From NCBI GenBank assembly GCA_934540955.1, contig CAKTCY010000025.1:1-27869 (forward strand): a DNA stretch of 27,869 bases, written 5' to 3'. This stretch comes from an uncultured Faecalibacterium sp. (GTDB lineage Bacteria; Bacillota; Clostridia; Oscillospirales; Ruminococcaceae). Below the pieces are notes generated by a model. That model worked only from the letters and a program-made list of their open reading frames with translations, did not search any database and had not been told where the DNA came from. This document shows positions 23,172-27,869 of this stretch, one piece after another; the stretch's first letter is position 1, and the number at the start of each line of letters is the position of its first letter. The position numbers and the translations under genes were made by a program.

Positions 23172-24485
23172 ATGCGAATCGGACTGATCGAATTTTTGCT
23201 TATACTTGCTATTGCGTCCCTCACGGTGGGGCCGCGGGTGGCTTTGTTCGTGGACCGGTGGATGCGGCGTGCTAACCGCGCCAACGCCATGGCGGCGCGC
23301 CGCCGGGCAGAGTATGCCGCCCAGATGGCCGCCGAGCGGGATGCCATGCTCAAGCGGTTCCGCACCGCCAGCACGGTGTTCGGGGTGGGCATTCTGCTGG
23401 TGCTGGTGTATGCGCTGGGCTTCCGTCCCATTGCAACCCCGCCGCAGGCCTATAAAGCCCCCGACCTCCGGCAGGAGACGGGCGCGATGCAGACGGCAGT
23501 TTCCACCGACCGCAAGACCCGGCTGGAGCTGGGGGAGTATCAGGGTGTGGACTGCATCCGCGCAAAGGACGGTCTATTGTATGCCGCCGCATGGAACGGT
23601 GCCGCTTTGAAAAAGCGCACCAGCGACCTTGTGCGCACCGATGGCGGGCACGCTGCCGCCATCCTGAGCGTGGAGGGCGAGCTGACCGGCTTTGCCTTTG
23701 ATGCCGCCGGGGATGTGTGGCTGACCCAGCTGACCACCGCCGGGGGCACCTTGTGCCGTGCAAAGCACGACAGCTGGGGCGCAGCGGTGGAGCAGGTGGT
23801 CACCCAGCTGGACGGTGCGCCGCTGGGGGCGGTATCTGCCGTGGAGGTAAGCCCGGCGGGCAAGGTGTATTTTGCGGTGGCTGCGGCGGCAGGTGCGGAG
23901 AACGGGCTGGAAAGCGCCCTGCGCACCGAGCTGCTGGCGCACACCGCCACCGGCTGTGTGTATGTGTACGACCCCGCCGCCCGCACGGTGGAAAAGGTGC
24001 TGGGCGGGGTGGCAGGCGCTGCGGGTCTGGCGCTCAGCCCGGACGGCAGCACCCTGTATGTCTCCGACCTTGGCAGCCGCTGCATCTGGGCGGTGGATGC
24101 CGCTGCCCGGGAGCTGACCGCCGGGGGACGGGGCTGCACCGCTGCCTTTGCCGGTCTGCCGGGCTACCCGGGTGCGCTGGCTGCGGACACGGACGGCACG
24201 CTGTACATCAGCTACCGCTGGGCGCGCAGCAGCTGGCTGGAAAAGAACGCGGACAGCACCCTGCTGCGGGGCATCGCCCTGCGGGCGGGGCAGAATACGC
24301 AGGAGCGGCTGTTCCGGCGCACCGCAGACGCCCCCTGTGCCGAGGCGGTAAGCCTTGCCACCGGGGCTTGGGAGCAGACCTTTACCGGCCTTGCGCAGGA
24401 CAGCTGCGCGGCGGTGTGTCCGGTGGAAAGTAAAGTATATTTCGGTGCGGCAGGGGCAAACAGCCTGCTGGCTGCAAACCGATAA
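23172..24485 (+). CDS. Membrane protein: TatA-like N-terminus plus beta-propeller
   Basis: A 437-aa protein. The first 35 residues (IGLIEFLLILAIASLTVGPR then a basic amphipathic stretch VDRWMRRANRANAMAARRR) look like the TatA/TatB N-terminus: short hydrophobic helix, Gly-Pro hinge, amphipathic helix. A second helix follows at about 66-84 (TASTVFGVGILLVLVYALGF). A large domain of repeated YVTN/SMP-30-like beta units comes next (DGLLYAAAWNGAALKKR, AGDVWLTQLTT, AGKVYFAVAAA, LALSPDGSTLYVSDLGSRCIWAVD, DGTLYISYRW). These resemble the strictosidine synthase/gluconolactonase-like six-bladed propeller. No enzyme activity can be assigned. It is first in a probable operon with ywlG and yggS. Confidence 0.65.
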   Translation: MRIGLIEFLLILAIASLTVGPRVALFVDRWMRRANRANAMAARRRAEYAAQMAAERDAMLKRFRTASTVFGVGILLVLVYALGFRPIATPPQAYKAPDLRQETGAMQTAVSTDRKTRLELGEYQGVDCIRAKDGLLYAAAWNGAALKKRTSDLVRTDGGHAAAILSVEGELTGFAFDAAGDVWLTQLTTAGGTLCRAKHDSWGAAVEQVVTQLDGAPLGAVSAVEVSPAGKVYFAVAAAAGAENGLESALRTELLAHTATGCVYVYDPAARTVEKVLGGVAGAAGLALSPDGSTLYVSDLGSRCIWAVDAAARELTAGGRGCTAAFAGLPGYPGALAADTDGTLYISYRWARSSWLEKNADSTLLRGIALRAGQNTQERLFRRTADAPCAEAVSLATGAWEQTFTGLAQDSCAAVCPVESKVYFGAAGANSLLAANR

Positions 24486-24500
24486 GCGAGGTGTTTTTGT

Positions 24501-25061
24501 ATGACCGAAGCATTTGCAAAACAGATCGAGACCGAGGCGCGGCAGGCAATGACCGAGCTGGTGGCTGCGGCAAAGCTGAAAAAGGGAGATGTGCTTGTGG
24601 TGGGCTGCTCCTCCAGTGAGATGGTGGGCGGTCACATCGGCAAGGATTCCAGCATAGAGGCTGCCCGGGCGCTGTACGCGGGCGCTGCGCCGGTGCTGGC
24701 GGAAAAAGGCATCTGGCTGGCAGCCCAGTGCTGCGAGCACCTGAACCGCGCCCTCATCCTTGAGCGGGAGGCCGCAGAGAAGTATGGCTGGGAGGAAGTG
24801 TGCGTCGTGCCGCGTCCCCATGCGGGCGGCAGCTGGGCCACTACCTGCTGGAAAAACTTCAAAGACCCGGTGGCGGTGGAGGAGATCCGCGCCAACGCGG
24901 GCATGGATATCGGCGGCACCCTGATCGGGATGCACCTGAAACGGGTGGCAGTGCCGGTACGGCTGAGCCTTGCAAAGATCGGCGAAGCAAACATTTTGTG
25001 CGCCTACACCCGCCCGAAGCTGATCGGCGGCGAACGCGCCCGCTATACCGAGGAGGATTGA
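24501..25061 (+). CDS. ywlG: TIGR01440/UPF0340 family protein (YwlG-like)
   Basis: A 186-aa soluble protein starting MTEAFAKQIETEARQAMTEL, with VLVVGCSSSEMVGGHIGKDSS, LAAQCCEHLNRALILEREA, RPHAGGSWATTCWKNF and MDIGGTLIGMHLKRVAVPVR, all features of the conserved TIGR01440/UPF0340 (YwlG) family. Length matches the family. Its function is unknown. The conserved cysteine pairs and histidines suggest a small-molecule binding or enzymatic site. It starts 15 bases after the propeller gene and ends five bases before yggS. Confidence 0.88.
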   Translation: MTEAFAKQIETEARQAMTELVAAAKLKKGDVLVVGCSSSEMVGGHIGKDSSIEAARALYAGAAPVLAEKGIWLAAQCCEHLNRALILEREAAEKYGWEEVCVVPRPHAGGSWATTCWKNFKDPVAVEEIRANAGMDIGGTLIGMHLKRVAVPVRLSLAKIGEANILCAYTRPKLIGGERARYTEED

Positions 25062-25066
25062 GCGAG

Positions 25067-25786
25067 ATGGCAGAAAAAACATTGGAAGAGATGCGGCAGG
25101 CCGTTGCCGAGATCCGGGAAAAGATGGCAGCAGCCGCCCGGGAGGCCGGGCGCGACCCGGCAGCGGTGCAGCTGTGCGCCGCCTGCAAGACCCGCACAGC
25201 GCAGACCATTGCCGCCAGTGCCGCCCTGCCCATTGAGGTGTTCGGCGAGAACCATGTGCAGGAGCTGTGCGCAAACTATGATGCCGGTGCCTACTGCGGC
25301 AAGCCCAGCCATTTTATCGGCCACTTGCAGACCAACAAGATCAAAAAGGTGCTGGGGCGGGCAAGCCTGATCCAGAGCGTGGACAGCGAGCATCTGCTGC
25401 TGGCCATCGAGAAGGAAGCCGCCAAAGCCGGCATCGTGCAGGATATTCTGCTGGAGGTGAACATCGGCGGGGAGGAGAGCAAGACCGGTGCCGCGCCGGA
25501 GCTGCTCTGGTCGCTGCTGGACACCGCCGCCGCACAGGAGCATATCCGGGTCAAGGGGCTGATGGCCATCCCGCCCGTGAACGACGACGATGCCCAGAAC
25601 CGCCGGTATCTGGCGCAGGTGTATCAGCTGTTCGTCAAAGCAGGGGAGCGGGGCTACCGCAACGTGGAGATGCAGACCCTTTCCATGGGCATGAGCGGCG
25701 ATTTTGAGAACGCCATCCGCGAGGGCGCTACCCTTGTGCGCATCGGCACCGCCATCTACGGTGAGCGGGATTACAGTAAAAAGTAA
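25067..25786 (+). CDS. YggS family pyridoxal phosphate homeostasis protein
   Basis: The 239-aa TIM-barrel protein binds PLP through K41 (LCAACKTRT) and belongs to the PLPBP/YggS family that buffers free PLP and affects amino-acid and vitamin B6 balance. Supporting motifs are FGENHVQEL, HFIGHLQTNKIKKVL, IQSVDSEHLLLAI, LLEVNIGGEESKTG, LSMGMSGDFENAI and the C-terminal VRIGTAIYGER. I chose the ATG at 25067 with AGGAGG before it; earlier in-frame codons run through the ywlG frame. It ends five bases before the second stem-loop element. Confidence 0.93.
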   Translation: MAEKTLEEMRQAVAEIREKMAAAAREAGRDPAAVQLCAACKTRTAQTIAASAALPIEVFGENHVQELCANYDAGAYCGKPSHFIGHLQTNKIKKVLGRASLIQSVDSEHLLLAIEKEAAKAGIVQDILLEVNIGGEESKTGAAPELLWSLLDTAAAQEHIRVKGLMAIPPVNDDDAQNRRYLAQVYQLFVKAGERGYRNVEMQTLSMGMSGDFENAIREGATLVRIGTAIYGERDYSKK

Positions 25787-25791
25787 AAACG

Positions 25792-25918
25792 AACCCTCTC
25801 AGTCGCCTTGCGGCGACAGCTCCCCCGAAGGGGGGAGCTTATGCGAGCTGACTGACAGCTGCGTAAAACCTCTCCCTTTCGGGAGAGGTGGATTTGCGAA
25901 GCAAAGACGGAGAGGGTT
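25792..25918. repeat. Stem-loop element with terminal inverted repeats, copy 2
   Basis: Ends AACCCTCTCAGTC (25792-25804) and GACGGAGAGGGTT (25906-25918, one mismatch). The left 50 or so bases match copy 1 at 4960 almost exactly, including GTCGCC/GGCGAC and CTCCCCC/GGGGGAG hairpins. The interior differs, with CCTCTCCC-TTTC-GGGAGAGG and a short ATTTGC/GCAAA hairpin instead. As with copy 1, it starts five bases after a stop codon and ends shortly before an ABC transporter gene's ribosome-binding site. Confidence 0.75.
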
Positions 25919-25933
25919 TACAACGGAGGTATC

Positions 25934-27733
25934 ATGTCTAAAAAGCCGAAAACCAATCCTAACGACCCCGGGGCGCACCACGCAAGCAGCGGTGCGCTGA
26001 TCCGGCGTTTTCTGCCGTATCTGGCAAGCTATAAGATGGTGCTGTGCCTTGACCTGTTCTGCGCGGCACTGACCACCCTGTGCGATATCGTGCTGCCCAA
26101 GATCATGAGCATCATCACCAACTCCGCCATGGGGGTGGGCATCACCCTGACGGCGGGCATCGTGCTGAAGCTGGCGGCGCTCTACTTTGTGCTGCGCATC
26201 ATCGACGGCGCAGCCAGCTACTATATGTCCAGCATCGGCCACATCATGGGCGTGCATATCGAAACGGATATGCGCCGGGATGCCTTTGACCATCTGCTGC
26301 AGCTGGATCATACCTACTACAACAACACCAAGGTGGGCACCATCATGGGGCGCATCACCAACGATTTGTTTGATGTGACCGAGTTCGCCCACCACTGCCC
26401 GGAGGAATTTTTCATCGCGGGCATCAAGATCGTGGCGTCCTTTGTCATCCTGTGCCGTGCCAGCATCCCGCTGACGCTGGCAGTGTTTGCCTGCGTGCCG
26501 CTGATGGGCGTGGTATCGGTGTACCTGAACGGCCGTCTGCGGGCGCGGTTCCGCCAGCAGCGCGTCCAGATCGGCGAGCTGAACTCCACCATCGAGGACA
26601 GTCTGCTGGGACAGGGCGTGGTCAAGGCCTTTGCCGCCGAGGACGAGGAGCGGGAAAAGTTCGCCAAGGGCAACCGCGCCTTTGAGCAGATCAAGACCCT
26701 TGGCTACTACGCCATGGGCGCGTTCAACACCTCCACCCGCCTGTTCGACGGCCTGATGTATCTGGTGGTCATTCTGGCGGGCGGCCTGTCGCTGGTGTAC
26801 GGTAAGATCACCGCCGGTGACATGGTGGCGTATATGCTCTACGTCACCACCCTCATCGCCACCATCCGGCGCATCGTGGAGTTTGCCGAGCAGTTCCAGC
26901 GCGGCATGACCGGCATCGAGCGCTTTGCCGAGATCATGGACACCCCGGTGGCCATCAAGGACGCCCCGGACGCTGTGCCCCTGCAGCCCGGCCCCGGCGA
27001 GATCCGGTTCGAGAAGGTGTGCTTTGAGTACCCGGACGACCACAACAAGGTGCTGCACGATGTCAGTCTGGACATCCGCGCCGGGGAGCGTCTGGCGCTG
27101 GTGGGTGCCTCCGGCGGCGGCAAAACTACCCTGTGCAACCTGATCCCCCGCTTTTACGAGGTGACCAGCGGCCGCATCCTCATTGACGGGCAGGACATCC
27201 GCCGCGTCACCTTAAAGAGCCTGCGGCAGGATATCGGCATCGTGCAGCAGGACGTGTACCTGTTCAGCGGCACGGTGGCGCAGAACATCGCCTACGGCAA
27301 GCCCGGCGCCACCCGGCAGGAGATCGAGGCCGCCGCCCGGCTGGCGGGCGCGGAAAAGTTCATCCTTGCGCTGAAGGACGGCTACGACACCTATGTGGGC
27401 GAGCGCGGCGTCAAGCTGTCCGGCGGACAGAAGCAGCGCATCGCCATTGCCCGGGTTTTTTTGAAGAACCCGCCCATCCTGATTCTGGACGAGGCCACCA
27501 GCGCACTGGACAACGAGAGCGAGATCCTTGTAGGACAGAGCCTTGAAAAGCTGGCCCATGGCCGCACCACCCTGACCATTGCCCACCGCCTGACCACCAT
27601 CAAGGACTACGACCGCATTCTTGTGCTGGGCGAGGAGGGCATCGTGGAGCAGGGCACCCACGCTCAGCTGCTGGAAAAGCAGGGCGTCTACTACCGCCTG
27701 TGGAACCAGCTGCCCGCAGAGGATGGGGAATAA
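25934..27733 (+). CDS. ABC transporter, fused permease and ATPase (exporter half)
   Basis: A 599-aa type IV ABC exporter half-transporter. The N-terminal membrane domain (about 35-335) has six hydrophobic segments, with coupling helix residues such as MRRDAFDHLLQLDHTYYNN and FRQQRVQIGELNSTIEDSLLGQG. The nucleotide-binding domain has Walker A GASGGGKTT (391-399), Q-loop GIVQQDVYLFSGTV, signature LSGGQ (495-499), Walker B ILILDEATSALD and H-loop TIAHRLTT. The MsbA/multidrug subgroup fits best, but the substrate is unknown. It may work as a homodimer, or pair with a second half-transporter outside the window. Ribosome-binding site GGAGGTATC precedes the ATG. It follows the second stem-loop element. 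Confidence 0.93.
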   Translation: MSKKPKTNPNDPGAHHASSGALIRRFLPYLASYKMVLCLDLFCAALTTLCDIVLPKIMSIITNSAMGVGITLTAGIVLKLAALYFVLRIIDGAASYYMSSIGHIMGVHIETDMRRDAFDHLLQLDHTYYNNTKVGTIMGRITNDLFDVTEFAHHCPEEFFIAGIKIVASFVILCRASIPLTLAVFACVPLMGVVSVYLNGRLRARFRQQRVQIGELNSTIEDSLLGQGVVKAFAAEDEEREKFAKGNRAFEQIKTLGYYAMGAFNTSTRLFDGLMYLVVILAGGLSLVYGKITAGDMVAYMLYVTTLIATIRRIVEFAEQFQRGMTGIERFAEIMDTPVAIKDAPDAVPLQPGPGEIRFEKVCFEYPDDHNKVLHDVSLDIRAGERLALVGASGGGKTTLCNLIPRFYEVTSGRILIDGQDIRRVTLKSLRQDIGIVQQDVYLFSGTVAQNIAYGKPGATRQEIEAAARLAGAEKFILALKDGYDTYVGERGVKLSGGQKQRIAIARVFLKNPPILILDEATSALDNESEILVGQSLEKLAHGRTTLTIAHRLTTIKDYDRILVLGEEGIVEQGTHAQLLEKQGVYYRLWNQLPAEDGE

Positions 27734-27814
27734 AGACGCCCGAAGGGGGAGAAATCTTTCTTGGTAGACATTCCTAGTGGTTGGGACCCGCAGGCTAAGC
27801 AACAGCAACGGGTT

Positions 27815-27868
27815 GCGTTTGCTGATTTTTCCGCAGCCCCTTGGCAGGGCTTTGAAAAATCAGAACGC
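27815..27868. repeat. Composite stem-loop at the right edge
   Basis: After the ABC transporter stop, about 136 bases remain, with no gene. A long stem pairs GCGTT (27815-27819)/AACGC (27864-27868) and CTGATTTTTC (27822-27831)/GAAAAATCAG (27854-27863), with inner AGCCC (27835-27839)/GGGCT (27847-27851) and a two-base bulge. The preceding part (27734-27814) contains CAACGGGTTG and no recognisable terminator. The fold may continue past the edge. It could be another intergenic repeat or a structured RNA. Confidence 0.5.
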
Positions 27869-27869
27869 T

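Overview
The window looks like chromosome of a GC-rich gut Firmicute. Gene content (ruvC-ruvA-ruvB, the ecfA1-ecfA2-ecfT/truA cluster, a ClpE-type Clp ATPase, SpoIIE, YwlG/YggS) and the style of the intergenic stem-loop repeats point to the Oscillospiraceae (Faecalibacterium, Gemmiger or Subdoligranulum-like). This is inference from family knowledge, not a database match. Promoters read as SigA type: TTGNNN, 17 nt, TATAAT-like, often with TGC directly before the -10.

Region 1 (1-1630), mostly minus strand. A large serine recombinase runs off the left edge, followed by a 395 bp gap with a terminator-like hairpin, a tetrameric-type cytidine deaminase, a hairpin-rich 430 bp gap, and tRNA-Val(GAC) with its own promoter and terminator. 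The recombinase suggests that the edge of an integrated element lies here or just to the left.

Region 2 (1726-4953), plus strand. A promoter drives ruvC, ruvA, ruvB and a RlmI/RlmK-like SAM methyltransferase: Holliday-junction processing plus a probable nucleic-acid methyltransferase. A 128 bp stem-loop element with 13 bp terminal inverted repeats closes the block.

Region 3 (5153-13073). The ECF transporter energising module (ecfA1, ecfA2, ecfT) is separated from its usual neighbour truA by about 225 bp of stem-loop sequence. truA is followed by a DUF5711-like membrane-anchored propeller, a CvpA-family membrane protein and a ClpE-type ATPase, ending at a clear terminator.

Region 4 (13106-16083). 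A small XRE regulator plus a four-helix membrane protein sit behind a strong promoter containing a palindrome. Next come gltX with its own promoter and a two-gene overlapping module (an unrecognised 90-aa protein and a DUF4160 protein) that resembles a toxin-antitoxin pair.

Region 5 (16179-19776). A full-length SpoIIE phosphatase has its start codon in the T-run of a terminator-like hairpin. It is followed by a separately promoted cytoplasmic pectinesterase translationally coupled to a 53-aa membrane peptide.

Region 6 (19795-23077). A minus-strand OmpR-type two-component system is divergent from a GT32 glycosyltransferase.

Region 7 (23085-27869). A protein with a TatA-like N-terminus fused to a beta-propeller, a TIGR01440 (YwlG) protein and a YggS/PLPBP protein form one unit. 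A second copy of the terminal-inverted-repeat element follows, then a half-size ABC exporter and a composite stem-loop at the right edge.

The most unusual signals are the repeated stem-loop element that always begins within a few bases of a stop codon (and whose end may have supplied the ruvA ribosome-binding site), the SpoIIE start inside a hairpin, the TatA-like/propeller fusion, the pectinesterase/micropeptide pair and the DUF4160 module. I saw no CRISPR array, rRNA or complete mobile element.
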